A stretch of DNA of 64,000 nt from CAG-791 sp000431495 (GTDB lineage Bacteria > Bacillota > Clostridia > Lachnospirales > Lachnospiraceae), in NCBI GenBank assembly GCA_052117605.1, contig JBQKIT010000014.1. One strand, given 5' to 3'. The notes below the pieces were generated by a model. That model ran no database searches. It was not told the DNA's origin and saw only the letters and a program-made list of their open reading frames with translations. A program made the translations under genes and the position numbers. Below, in pieces: positions 51,201 to 59,585 of the stretch; the first letter of the stretch is position 1; each line of letters begins with the position of its first letter.

Positions 51201-51212
51201 TACATTTTTTAT

Positions 51213-51251
51213 CGGCTTTCACTGAGGCTCAGTGGGAGCCGTTTTTTTTTT
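51213..51251 (+). terminator. intrinsic terminator of tRNA-Gly
   Basis: CGGCTTTCACTGA pairs with TCAGTGGGAGCCG (two G-U pairs) and is followed by nine or more T residues. Confidence 0.9.
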
Positions 51252-51289
51252 GTTGGTGCGCTTCCGGTTTTATTCGGAGCGTTTTCAGA

Positions 51290-52042
51290 ATGTGCTACAA
51301 TATCGCCATGATGACTTTAACCTTCTTACTGACAGTTACATATGAGAAAGCAATGCGGCTCCTTTCGGAGGCGGTCATACTTCTTTACAGCTGCTTCCGG
51401 AGTGGTCTTCTCTGGCAGGCGGCCGGAATGGGGCTTTTGACGGTGATGATTTTCTTTCTGCCTGCCCTGTGGATTTCCTGGAGGATTGCAGGGAAACGCT
51501 GCCGCGGAGAGCGGGCGGGAGGCATCCGGAAGGGAATTTTGTCGGTGCTGCTTGTGCTGCCTCCGACCTTGTGCGGAGCACTTTTGATGTTTGCCTTCGG
51601 AACGGATGGAATTACAGGGCGTGCGCTGGTCCATCGGATCGGATGGCAGGGAAGCTATCCCTGGCTGGGCGCTTTGCTTGCCGGGCTTCTGGCGTCGGTG
51701 TCGGTGCTGCGCCTTTCGTTTCAGCGGGCACTTTCCGGAACGGATCCGGTTCTTCTTCAGACGGCGGAAACACTGGGGATCCGGAGAAGAAGAGCCTTCT
51801 GGAGCATTGCGGTGCCGGGAGCCATGAAGGGAATTGCAGAGGGAACGATTCTGGCTGCGGCAAGAGCGGTGGGAGAGTACGGAGCGTGCTCTCTGATGGC
51901 GGCTTCCGGGAATGAAACCGGATATGCGGCGGCCTGGATCTGGGATCTTGGCGCTCTTGCCGCAGGAGGAATTCTCTGCGCGGCGGCAGCCGGAATTTTT
52001 CATTGCAAAGAGAAAAGGAAGCACGGGAAGCATGAGTCTTGA
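51290..52042 (+). CDS. molybdate-type ABC transporter permease, ModB-like
   Basis: This hydrophobic protein of about 250 residues resembles ModB. It carries five or so membrane spans and the EAA-type loop LQTAETLGIRRRRAFWSI followed by VPGAMKGIAEG and ARAVGEYGACSLM, the region by which ModB permeases are recognised. The open frame starts inside the tRNA at 51176, which cannot be the true start. ATG 51290 has GGAG upstream; 51308 and 51353 are alternatives. No ModA binding protein is encoded nearby. It overlaps the ATPase gene by 11 bases. Confidence 0.72.
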   Translation: MCYNIAMMTLTFLLTVTYEKAMRLLSEAVILLYSCFRSGLLWQAAGMGLLTVMIFFLPALWISWRIAGKRCRGERAGGIRKGILSVLLVLPPTLCGALLMFAFGTDGITGRALVHRIGWQGSYPWLGALLAGLLASVSVLRLSFQRALSGTDPVLLQTAETLGIRRRRAFWSIAVPGAMKGIAEGTILAAARAVGEYGACSLMAASGNETGYAAAWIWDLGALAAGGILCAAAAGIFHCKEKRKHGKHES

Positions 52043-53240
52043 AGTACAGATTCGGAAAAAGGAAGCAGACCGGACGCTGAAGATGAGTCTCCGCACAGAA
52101 GAACGGTTCCTTTCTGTGCTGGGAGAAGAGAGCGGCGGGAAAACAGCACTTTTGCACTGCCTTTCCGGCCTTGTGCTGCCGGATGAGGGGAGCATTTCCC
52201 TGAACGGGAGGGTGCTCTATGATTCGCTTCAGAAGATTTGCATTCCGCCAGCAGAGAGAAGGGCAGTTCTTCTGCCGGAGAACTATGCGCTTTTTCCCGG
52301 AATGACGGTGGAGGAAAATCTTCGGCTTGTTCTTCGGGAGACGGAGAGGAACGTACATCGAAAGGAAAGAAAGCTGATCACGACGGAAAAGACGGCGCAG
52401 CTTCTGAAGGAATACGGTCTGGATGGTCTTGGCGGCTGTTATCCGGGAGAGCTCTCGCGTGCGCAGCAGCTTCGTGCGGCAATGGCAAGAACAATGGCTG
52501 CTTCACCGGAGCTGGTGCTTCTGGACAATCCTTTCTCAAGGCTGGATCCGTATCTTCGGGCGGAGCTTCTTGCCGAAATTCGCGAGAAGCTTTCCGGAGA
52601 GAAAAAGGTGACCGTGGTCCTTGCGACCGCGGACCGGGATGAAGCGTATGCCATGGGCGGCGATATCGTTTCTTTGGAAAACGGAATCACCGGCGAGGCA
52701 AAGTCAAGAGACTTCTTTTTCCGTGAGCCCTCGACGGTGAGAGCTGCACTTTTGTCGGGCTGCCATAACATTGCAGAAGCGAGAAGGCTGGATGCGTACC
52801 ATGCGCTGGTGCCCGCCTGGGGGGCTGTTTTTGTTTTTGCAGGGAAGAAGGCTGCGGCGGAGCAGAAGGGCTGGGAGAAGCTTCCGGAGGATCTGGCAGC
52901 GATCGGAATCCGTGAAGAGGATTTCCGAAGGGAGCTGCCAAAGGATGCGGCTTTCGGGGAATACAGGTGCTTCACAATCCACGTGGAGAAAATCGAGGAG
53001 GAGCTTCAGAACTGGAAGGTCTGGTTTACGGCAGGACGTTTGTCGAAGCGGCGGAGTTTTGCGGGAAAGGCTTCCGGGGGAAGTGCTTCGGAAAACGGGC
53101 AGGGCACCGATGAGAGGAGCGGACTTTTCCTCTGGAAGATTTCCAGGCGGGAAATTTCCAGAGAGGAGCTTCGGGGGATCCGGAGACTCTATGTAAAGAA
53201 TCGTCAAATTATGCGTCTTTCCGATTCAAAACAGGGATAA
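52032..53240 (+). CDS. ModC-like ABC ATPase with degenerate catalytic motifs
   Basis: The 402-residue protein has a ModC/CysA-type ATPase domain (1-235) and a C-terminal extension (from about 245) of unclear type. Walker A GEESGGKT (31-38) keeps its Lys and Thr. The Q-loop glutamine is Glu83, the signature is LSRAQQ instead of LSGGQ, the Walker B glutamate is Asn166 (LLDNPF), and the switch histidine is Ala200 (ATADRDEA). Efficient ATP hydrolysis seems unlikely by the usual mechanism. The reading frame is intact, so it may be a non-hydrolysing regulator or a gene beginning to decay. It shares a transcript with the ModB-like permease. Confidence 0.72.
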   Translation: MSLEVQIRKKEADRTLKMSLRTEERFLSVLGEESGGKTALLHCLSGLVLPDEGSISLNGRVLYDSLQKICIPPAERRAVLLPENYALFPGMTVEENLRLVLRETERNVHRKERKLITTEKTAQLLKEYGLDGLGGCYPGELSRAQQLRAAMARTMAASPELVLLDNPFSRLDPYLRAELLAEIREKLSGEKKVTVVLATADRDEAYAMGGDIVSLENGITGEAKSRDFFFREPSTVRAALLSGCHNIAEARRLDAYHALVPAWGAVFVFAGKKAAAEQKGWEKLPEDLAAIGIREEDFRRELPKDAAFGEYRCFTIHVEKIEEELQNWKVWFTAGRLSKRRSFAGKASGGSASENGQGTDERSGLFLWKISRREISREELRGIRRLYVKNRQIMRLSDSKQG

Positions 53241-53258
53241 AACCGTTTTTTTTATCAG

Positions 53259-53287
53259 TTGCCGGAGTCTCTGCACTGATATATGAT
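53259..53287 (+). promoter_or_regulatory. promoter of the phosphoketolase gene
   Basis: TTGCCG (53259-53264), a 17-base spacer and TATGAT (53282-53287), about 84 bases before the start codon. Confidence 0.6.
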
Positions 53288-53370
53288 GAAGGTGTCATGA
53301 GAGCGCAGCATCCGGCGTTTCTCTGACGGACAAATATACGTTTCATATTTCATGAGTAAGGAGACTGAAT

Positions 53371-55770
53371 ATGAGTGATACCAATCTCACGACTGCTGTC
53401 TGCGAGGAAAAGGGACCCATCACCGACGAGCTTCTCACAAAGATGAATGCTTACTGGCGTGCGGCCAATTACCTTTCTGCATGCCAGCTGTATCTTCTGG
53501 ACAACCCGCTTCTTAAGAAGCCGCTGACCATGGATATGGTGAAGAAGAAAATTGTCGGACACTGGGGAACCGTTCCCGGACAGAACTTTGTATTTGTACA
53601 TCTGAACCGCGCCATTAAGAGATACGATCTGGACCTGATCCTTCTTTCCGGTCCCGGACATGGCGGAAACTTCTATATTGCCAATGATTACCTTGACGGC
53701 TCCTACAGCGAGATCTATCCGAACATCTCTGAGGATGTTGACGGAATGCAGAAGCTGTTCAAGCAGTTCTCTTTCCCGGGCGGCGTTCCTTCTCACTGCG
53801 CACCGGAGACTCCCGGTTCCATCAACGAGGGCGGCGAGCTCGGCTATTCCATTGCGCATGCATTCGGAGCTGTATTCGATAATCCGGATCTGATTGCTGC
53901 TGTTACCGTTGGTGACGGCGAGGCGGAGACCGGCCCTCTTGCCACCTCCTGGCAGAGTAATAAGTTCCTGAATCCTGTCAGCGACGGTGCAGTTCTTCCG
54001 ATTCTGCACCTGAACGGATACAAGATTGCAAACCCGACCATCTTCGCACGCATGTCGCATGAAGAGATGGTGAATTTCTTCCATGGCTGCGGCTGGGAGC
54101 CGTATTTTGTCGAGGGTGACGACCCGATGACGATGCACCGCAAGATGGCGGAGACCATGGACGAAGTGATCGAGAAGATCCAGGCGATCCAGAAGAATGC
54201 AAGAGAGAACAATGACACGACTCGTCCGGTATGGCCGATGATCGTTCTTCGCACACCGAAGGGCTGGACCGGCCCGAAGGTAGTTGACGGACAGCGTATT
54301 GAAGGCAACTTCCTGGCTCATCAGGTTCCGATTATGATGGACAAGCCGGAGCACCTGCAGATGCTCTCGGACTGGCTCCACAGCTACAAGCCGGAAGAAC
54401 TGTTTACCGATGACGGTAAGCTGATTCCGGAGCTGAAGGCGCTGGCTCCTGTCGGCAATGCACGTATCGGTGCAAACCCGCACGGAAACGGCGGTAAGCT
54501 TCTTCGTGATCTGCGCATGCCTGATTTCCGCGACTATGCATTCGATATCGGAGACGGCCACGGAAGCAAGGACGGTCAGGATATGACCGAGATGGGCAAG
54601 TTCATCCGTGACGTCTTCAAGCTGAATGATGACGCGAAGAACTTCCGTATCTTCGGACCCGACGAGACAAACTCCAACCGTCTGAATGCAGTCTTTGATG
54701 TAGAGAACAGAGACTGGAATGCGGAGCATCTGGATACGGACGATCATCTTGCTGCAGATGGACGTGTTATGGACTCCATGCTCTCCGAGCATATGTGCGA
54801 AGGCTGGCTTGAGGGCTATCTTCTGACCGGCCGTCACGGCTTCTTCGCAACCTATGAGTCCTTTGCAAGAATTATAGACTCCATGGCCGCACAGCATGCG
54901 AAGTGGCTGAAGGTCTGCAACCAGCTGTCCTGGCGTGAGGAGATCGCTTCTCTGAACCTGATCATGTGCTCGACCGTATGGCAGCAGGATCATAACGGAT
55001 TTACCCACCAGGATCCCGGCTTCATGGATCATATGGCAAACAAGAAGGCAGACGTTGTTCGCATTTATCTGCCGCCGGATACCAACTGCCTGCTGTCCAC
55101 GATGGATCACTGCCTGCGTTCCAAGAACTATGTGAACGTAATCGTAGCTTCCAAGCATCCTCGTCCGCAGTGGCTGTCCATGCCGGAAGCAGTCAAGCAC
55201 TGCACACAGGGCATCGGCATCTGGGAGTGGGCTTCCAACGATCAGGGTCAGGAGCCGGATATCGTCTTCGCCTGCGCAGGTGAGACACCGACCCTTGAGG
55301 CACTGGCAGCTGTCAGCATCCTGAATAAGGAGCTTCCGGACCTGAAGATCCGCTTCATCAATGTTGTGGACCTCTTCAAGCTTCAGCCCTCCAATGAGCA
55401 CCCGCACGGTCTGACGGACGAAGAGTATGACATGCTGTTTACAAAGGACAAGCCGGTCATCTTCAACTTCCATGGATATGCAGGACTCATCCATGAGCTG
55501 ACCTATCGCCGTCACAACAACCGCCTGATTCATGTTCGCGGCTACAAGGAGGAAGGCACCATCACGACTCCGTTTGATGTACGCGTACAGAACGACGTGG
55601 ATCGTTTCCATCTGGTACAGACTGCTCTGCAGAATCTGCCTCAGCTTGGCAACAAGGGCGCTTATCTGTATCAGAAGATGAGCAACAAGCTTGTTGAGCA
55701 TAAGCAGTACATCCATGAGTATGGCCAGGATCTGCCGGAAGTAGCAGACTGGAAGTGGGAAGACAGATAA
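53371..55770 (+). CDS. xfp: phosphoketolase (xylulose-5-phosphate/fructose-6-phosphate)
   Basis: The 799-residue thiamine-diphosphate enzyme splits xylulose 5-phosphate, and often fructose 6-phosphate, into acetyl phosphate and a smaller sugar phosphate. The family segments GHWGTVPGQNF, LLSGPGHGGNF, FPGGVPSHCAPETPGS, GDGEAETGPLATSW, LRTPKGWTGP and HQVPI are all intact. AAGGAGA precedes the ATG. It is a monocistronic unit with its own promoter and terminator and a strongly biased codon use, pointing to high expression. Whether both sugars are used cannot be read by eye. Confidence 0.97.
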   Translation: MSDTNLTTAVCEEKGPITDELLTKMNAYWRAANYLSACQLYLLDNPLLKKPLTMDMVKKKIVGHWGTVPGQNFVFVHLNRAIKRYDLDLILLSGPGHGGNFYIANDYLDGSYSEIYPNISEDVDGMQKLFKQFSFPGGVPSHCAPETPGSINEGGELGYSIAHAFGAVFDNPDLIAAVTVGDGEAETGPLATSWQSNKFLNPVSDGAVLPILHLNGYKIANPTIFARMSHEEMVNFFHGCGWEPYFVEGDDPMTMHRKMAETMDEVIEKIQAIQKNARENNDTTRPVWPMIVLRTPKGWTGPKVVDGQRIEGNFLAHQVPIMMDKPEHLQMLSDWLHSYKPEELFTDDGKLIPELKALAPVGNARIGANPHGNGGKLLRDLRMPDFRDYAFDIGDGHGSKDGQDMTEMGKFIRDVFKLNDDAKNFRIFGPDETNSNRLNAVFDVENRDWNAEHLDTDDHLAADGRVMDSMLSEHMCEGWLEGYLLTGRHGFFATYESFARIIDSMAAQHAKWLKVCNQLSWREEIASLNLIMCSTVWQQDHNGFTHQDPGFMDHMANKKADVVRIYLPPDTNCLLSTMDHCLRSKNYVNVIVASKHPRPQWLSMPEAVKHCTQGIGIWEWASNDQGQEPDIVFACAGETPTLEALAAVSILNKELPDLKIRFINVVDLFKLQPSNEHPHGLTDEEYDMLFTKDKPVIFNFHGYAGLIHELTYRRHNNRLIHVRGYKEEGTITTPFDVRVQNDVDRFHLVQTALQNLPQLGNKGAYLYQKMSNKLVEHKQYIHEYGQDLPEVADWKWEDR

Positions 55771-55816
55771 TCGGAAGCATCCCTCGAATACTTGTCAGCA
55801 CTGACATGCAGAATAT

Positions 55817-55854
55817 AAAGGAGCTTCGCCGCATGAACGGCGAAGCTCCTTTTT
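55817..55854 (+). terminator. intrinsic terminator of phosphoketolase
   Basis: AAAGGAGCTTCGCCG and CGGCGAAGCTCCTTT pair perfectly around CATGAA, followed by TT. Confidence 0.95.
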
Positions 55855-55890
55855 GACATCCGGCCATATGCACAGGCAGGAAAGATATGC

Positions 55891-55904
55891 TACACTAAAG
55901 TGTA
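55891..55904 (+). promoter_or_regulatory. palindrome overlapping the -10 of nrdR
   Basis: TACACTAAAGTGTA is a near-perfect palindrome that includes the likely extended -10 (TGCTACACT) of the nrdR gene. It resembles half of an NrdR box (ACACT/AGTGT) but with shorter spacing than the usual 16-bp box, so autoregulation is suggested rather than shown. Confidence 0.45.
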
Positions 55905-55937
55905 TTGTGAAAATACCAGAAAGCCCGGAGGAACGCT

Positions 55938-56432
55938 ATGAGATGTCCATTCTGTGGAAAAGAAGACAACCGTGTGATCGACTCGAGGCCGGTGGAAGAG
56001 AACAATTCCATCCGGAGACGAAGAATCTGTGATACCTGCGGGAGACGCTTTACTACGTATGAGAAGGTAGAAACCATTCCGCTTGTTGTCATCAAAAAGG
56101 ACAACAACAGAGAGCCGTATGACCGCTCCAAGATAGAGGGCGGTATTTTGCGCGCCTGCCATAAGAGACCGGTTTCCGTCAATCAGATCAAACACACCGT
56201 GGATGAGATTGAGGCGGAGATTTTTGACCGCGAGGAGAAGGAAATTTCGAGCCGCGAGATCGGTGAGTTGGTCATGGAGAAGGTGCATGATCTGGATCCG
56301 GTTGCCTATGTCCGTTTTGCTTCGGTGTATCGCGAATTTAAGGACGTTGAGACCTTTATGGATGAGCTGGAGAAAGTCCTGAAGACGGAGAATGGCAAGA
56401 AAGCACTGGGACTTGGGATGGATCGCCGATGA
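55938..56432 (+). CDS. nrdR: transcriptional repressor NrdR
   Basis: NrdR senses ATP/dATP and represses ribonucleotide reductase genes. The 164-residue protein has the N-terminal zinc ribbon with cysteines 3, 6, 31 and 34 (CPFCG, CDTCGRRF) and an ATP-cone domain from about residue 48 (VVIKKDNNREPYDRSKI). CGGAGGAACGCT precedes the ATG. It opens a tightly packed run with yqeG and the aro genes, each start overlapping the previous stop. Confidence 0.97.
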   Translation: MRCPFCGKEDNRVIDSRPVEENNSIRRRRICDTCGRRFTTYEKVETIPLVVIKKDNNREPYDRSKIEGGILRACHKRPVSVNQIKHTVDEIEAEIFDREEKEISSREIGELVMEKVHDLDPVAYVRFASVYREFKDVETFMDELEKVLKTENGKKALGLGMDRR

Positions 56433-56920
56433 AAGATTTGTTTTTTCCGGACAGACGGGTGAAGTCTGCCTATGAGATCGACTATCGCGGCCTTTATGAA
56501 GAGGGAATCCGCGGGCTTATTTTTGATATTGACAATACGCTGGTGAATCCGAATGCGCCTGCGGATGACAGAGCAAAAAGGCTGTTTGCAAGGCTCCGGG
56601 ACATGGGCTTTCAGACGGTTATTCTATCCAACAATACCGGGACACGTGCCAGTCTTTTTGCAAAGGATGTCGGAAGCACGGTTGTGACCCGGGCGATGAA
56701 GCCGCTTCCGCATAAATACCGGAAGGCGATGCAGCTTATGGGAACCGATGCGAAGACGACGGTGTTCATCGGAGATCAGGTATATACGGACATCTGGGGC
56801 GCCAACAATGCAGGGGTCATTTCCATTCTGACGGAGCCTTTGACGACGCAGGAGGAATTCTGGGTTCGCTGGAAGAGGAAGCTGGAAGCTCCGGTACGAG
56901 GAAACAAGAAATGGAAATAA
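56429..56920 (+). CDS. yqeG: YqeG family HAD-IIIA phosphatase
   Basis: The 163-residue protein is a HAD phosphatase of the YqeG family, with motif I FDIDNTLV (Asp33, Asp35), motif II ILSNNTG, motif III KPLPHKY and motif IV FIGDQVYTD. The family is widely conserved in Firmicutes next to aroE, and relatives include mitochondrial phosphatidylglycerophosphatase (Gep4), so a lipid phosphate is one possible substrate. It overlaps nrdR by four bases and aroE by ten. Confidence 0.93.
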   Translation: MKDLFFPDRRVKSAYEIDYRGLYEEGIRGLIFDIDNTLVNPNAPADDRAKRLFARLRDMGFQTVILSNNTGTRASLFAKDVGSTVVTRAMKPLPHKYRKAMQLMGTDAKTTVFIGDQVYTDIWGANNAGVISILTEPLTTQEEFWVRWKRKLEAPVRGNKKWK

Positions 56921-57846
56921 ATGGAAAAACAGCGGTATATGGCCTGATCGGGAATCCGGTTGGTCATTCATTTTCCCCTCTCATCCATAATCTTCTGGCA
57001 GAAGGTCTGGGAGTGAATCTGGTTTACGAGACCTTTCCGGTGGCGGATGAGAGCATGATTCCCGATGCGGTGAAGGGCGCGTATGCGCTTGGAGTACAGG
57101 GAATGAATGTGACGGTGCCGTACAAAAGCGCAGTCATTCCGAATCTTCCGGAGGTGGATCCGATTGCGAGAGCGATTGGCGCCGTCAATACGCTGGTCCG
57201 GCAGGAGCCGGGAACAGCGGAAGACGGAAGCGTGATTCCGGGCGGATACAAGGGCTACAATACGGATTATCCCGGCCTTTTTCGGGCACTTACGGAAATG
57301 GGAATTGTTCTGAAGGAAATGTCGGTGATTCTGATCGGCGCCGGCGGCGCGGCAAGAGCGGCTGGCTTTATGTGCGGAGATGCAGGGGTAAGGAAGCTCT
57401 GCATTCTGAACCGGACTCTGGAAAAGGCACAGCATCTTGCGGGAGATCTGACGGAAGAGTTTCCGGACATGGCAGCCTCGGCACAGCTTCTTTCGGAGGC
57501 TGCTGCGGTGTCGATGAAGATGAAATCCGAGGGCGAACAGGTTCTTGCCATTCAGTGCACGAACGTCGGTCTTGCTCCGAAGGTGGAGAATGTACCGGTG
57601 GAGGATCCTGCTTTTTATGAGCATCTGGATGCTGCCTATGACTGCATCTACAATCCGGAGGAAACCCGGTTTCTTTCCATGGTAAAGGCGGCAGGCAAGC
57701 CGGGGAGAAACGGCATGGATATGCTGCTGTGGCAGGGGATTTTATCCTTTGAACACTGGACCGGGAAGAGACCGGACCGGGAGCTTGTTGAAAAGATCCG
57801 CCACAGTCTGTATGAGTTTTTCAAGTCAAATGGGGGCAGCAGATGA
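56911..57846 (+). CDS. aroE: shikimate dehydrogenase
   Basis: AroE reduces 3-dehydroshikimate to shikimate with NADPH. The 311-residue protein has the substrate-binding GNPVGHSFSP (Ser20, Ser22), the catalytic Lys72 in NVTVPYK and Asp119 in YNTDYPG, and the nucleotide-binding GAGGAARA. It is about 35 residues longer than E. coli AroE, with insertions around residue 100 and near 200. It overlaps yqeG and aroK. Confidence 0.95.
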   Translation: MEINGKTAVYGLIGNPVGHSFSPLIHNLLAEGLGVNLVYETFPVADESMIPDAVKGAYALGVQGMNVTVPYKSAVIPNLPEVDPIARAIGAVNTLVRQEPGTAEDGSVIPGGYKGYNTDYPGLFRALTEMGIVLKEMSVILIGAGGAARAAGFMCGDAGVRKLCILNRTLEKAQHLAGDLTEEFPDMAASAQLLSEAAAVSMKMKSEGEQVLAIQCTNVGLAPKVENVPVEDPAFYEHLDAAYDCIYNPEETRFLSMVKAAGKPGRNGMDMLLWQGILSFEHWTGKRPDRELVEKIRHSLYEFFKSNGGSR

Positions 57847-58379
57847 ACAATTATGTCCTGATTGGTTTTATGGGCTGCGGCAAGACCACCATCGGCAGAG
57901 AGCTTGCCGGGAAAACAGGCATGAAGCAGCTTGATACGGATGCACTCATTGTGCAAAGGGCCGGCATGCCGGTTGCGGAAATTTTTCATAAAGAAGGAGA
58001 ACAGGGATTTCGTCTTCGGGAGACGGAGCTTCTGAAGGAGCTTACGTCAAATGGACGGGAGAATGTGATCTATTCGACAGGAGGAGGAATTGTCCTTCAG
58101 GAAGAAAACAGAGAGCTTCTTCGAAGGCTGGGAACGGTGATCCTTCTGGAGATTACGCCGGATGAGGTGATCCGGCGCCTTGGAAAGGATACCACGCGGC
58201 CGCTTTTGCAGGGACCGGACCGTATGAAGAAGGTACGAACACTGATGGCGCGCAGAAGACAGGCCTATGAGGACTGCGCGGATATCCACGTTGCGGTATC
58301 CGGAAAGAAGCCGGCGGAGATTGCGGCGGAAATTCTATGCGCGGTTGAGAATAAAAAGACGGACAGGGAGCAGAAATGA
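57843..58379 (+). CDS. aroK: shikimate kinase
   Basis: The 178-residue enzyme phosphorylates shikimate with ATP. The P-loop GFMGCGKTT is at residues 8-16, the DTDALI substrate motif at about 31-36, and STGGGIV binds shikimate. Start and stop overlap neighbouring aro genes by four bases, so the pathway enzymes are made from one message. Confidence 0.96.
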   Translation: MNNYVLIGFMGCGKTTIGRELAGKTGMKQLDTDALIVQRAGMPVAEIFHKEGEQGFRLRETELLKELTSNGRENVIYSTGGGIVLQEENRELLRRLGTVILLEITPDEVIRRLGKDTTRPLLQGPDRMKKVRTLMARRRQAYEDCADIHVAVSGKKPAEIAAEILCAVENKKTDREQK

Positions 58380-58816
58380 AGAAAATACTGGTCATCAATG
58401 GCCCGAATCTGAATTTTCTGGGGATCCGGGAGAAGAGCATTTACGGAACAGAGAATTACAGCGCTTTGCTTGGAATGATTCAGAAGCATGCTGCAGATCT
58501 TGGCATCGCGGCGGAGTGCTGGCAGTCCAATCACGAAGGAGCGATCATCGATAAGCTGCAGGAGGCTTATTTTGACGAGGATCTCATCGGAGTGGTCATC
58601 AATCCCGGGGCGTATACGCATTACAGCTATGCGATTCATGATGCGCTTCGAAGCGTTTTTGTTCCGAAGGTGGAAATCCACATCAGCGACATTCATGCCA
58701 GAGAGGCGTTTCGCGAGGTGTCCGTGACGGCACCGGCCTGCGATCATCAGATCGTGGGACATGGCCTTTTGGGGTATCTGGAAGCGATGGACTGGATTTG
58801 TGCAAAAAAGCCTTGA
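58376..58816 (+). CDS. aroQ: type II 3-dehydroquinate dehydratase
   Basis: The 146-residue enzyme dehydrates 3-dehydroquinate to 3-dehydroshikimate. NGPNLNFLG opens the protein, the catalytic Tyr23 follows in SIYG, NPGAYTHYSYAIHDAL and EIHISDIHARE hold the substrate-binding and catalytic residues. It closes the nrdR-yqeG-aroE-aroK-aroQ run. The type II dodecameric class, rather than type I AroD, is used here. Confidence 0.96.
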   Translation: MKKILVINGPNLNFLGIREKSIYGTENYSALLGMIQKHAADLGIAAECWQSNHEGAIIDKLQEAYFDEDLIGVVINPGAYTHYSYAIHDALRSVFVPKVEIHISDIHAREAFREVSVTAPACDHQIVGHGLLGYLEAMDWICAKKP

Positions 58817-58841
58817 AAAACAGGCCTGTTTTCGGTATCAT
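58813..58841 (+). promoter_or_regulatory. promoter of efp with palindromic spacer
   Basis: TTGAAA (58813-58818), a 17-base spacer and TATCAT (58836-58841). The spacer holds the perfect 16-base palindrome AAAACAGGCCTGTTTT (58817-58832), which may be a protein-binding site or the end hairpin of the aro transcript. Confidence 0.5.
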
Positions 58842-58884
58842 GATTCCGTAATTGTGACTATATATTTCCAGGAGGATTATCTAC

Positions 58885-59442
58885 ATGATCACAGCCAGTG
58901 ACTTCAGAAACGGCGTTACCATCGAGAAGGATGGCAACGTATATGAGATTATCGAATTCCAGCACGTTAAGCCCGGAAAAGGCGCAGCTTTCGTAAGAAC
59001 CAAGCTGAAGGACATCATCAACGGAGGCGTTACCGAGACCACCTTCCGTCCTACCGAGAAGTTCCCTCAGGTTCGTATCGACCGCAAGGACTTCCAGTAT
59101 CTGTACAAGGATGGCGATATGTGGACCTTCATGGACACGGAGTCCTATGAGCAGATCAGCCTTGGCGCAGATGTCTGCGGCAGCGACATGAAGTTCGTCA
59201 AAGAGAACGACATGATCAAGGTTGATTCCTACAACGGCAATGTATTTGCAATCGAGCCTCCGATGTTCGTAGAGCTTGAGATTACCGAGACGGAGCCTGG
59301 CTTTAAGGGAAACACCGCTACCGGTGCAACCAAGCCTGCTACGGTAGAGACCGGTGCACAGGTTGCAGTACCGCTGTTCTGCAACATCGGCGATAAGATC
59401 AAGATTGACACCAGAAGCGGCGAGTATCTCTCCAGAGCATAA
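58885..59442 (+). CDS. efp: translation elongation factor P
   Basis: EF-P relieves ribosome stalling at polyproline. The 185-residue protein has the three beta-barrel domains of the family, with the modifiable Lys32 at the tip loop (KPGKGAAF), GVTETTFRPTEK, and the C-terminal KIDTRSGEYLSRA. The genes for beta-lysylation are not nearby; in Bacillus the equivalent lysine carries 5-aminopentanol. CAGGAGG precedes the ATG. Confidence 0.97.
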   Translation: MITASDFRNGVTIEKDGNVYEIIEFQHVKPGKGAAFVRTKLKDIINGGVTETTFRPTEKFPQVRIDRKDFQYLYKDGDMWTFMDTESYEQISLGADVCGSDMKFVKENDMIKVDSYNGNVFAIEPPMFVELEITETEPGFKGNTATGATKPATVETGAQVAVPLFCNIGDKIKIDTRSGEYLSRA

Positions 59443-59489
59443 TGCATGACGGATGCCGGATGAGAGCTGGTACAGGATCATGAATTTTC

Positions 59490-59533
59490 ACAAAGACAAT
59501 GGAAACCTGCGTTTCCGTTGTCTTTGTTTTTTT
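59490..59533 (+). terminator. intrinsic terminator of efp
   Basis: ACAAAGACAATGGAAAC pairs with GTTTCCGTTGTCTTTGT with one bulge and is followed by seven T residues. A second short hairpin, GTGCGC/GCGCAC at 59535-59552, lies just downstream and ends in GTTTT. Confidence 0.9.
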
Positions 59534-59585
59534 GGTGCGCCTGTCGGCGCACGTTTTCAGAAGCCTTATTTCAGGAGGAAAATTC

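Noticed and set aside
51176..51289. Upstream extension of the ModB-like permease frame
   Set aside because: It begins inside the tRNA-Gly gene and crosses its terminator, so it cannot be the translated start.
53350..55716. A 788-codon minus-strand open frame inside the phosphoketolase gene
   Set aside because: Same reason: codon-bias shadow of a highly expressed gene.
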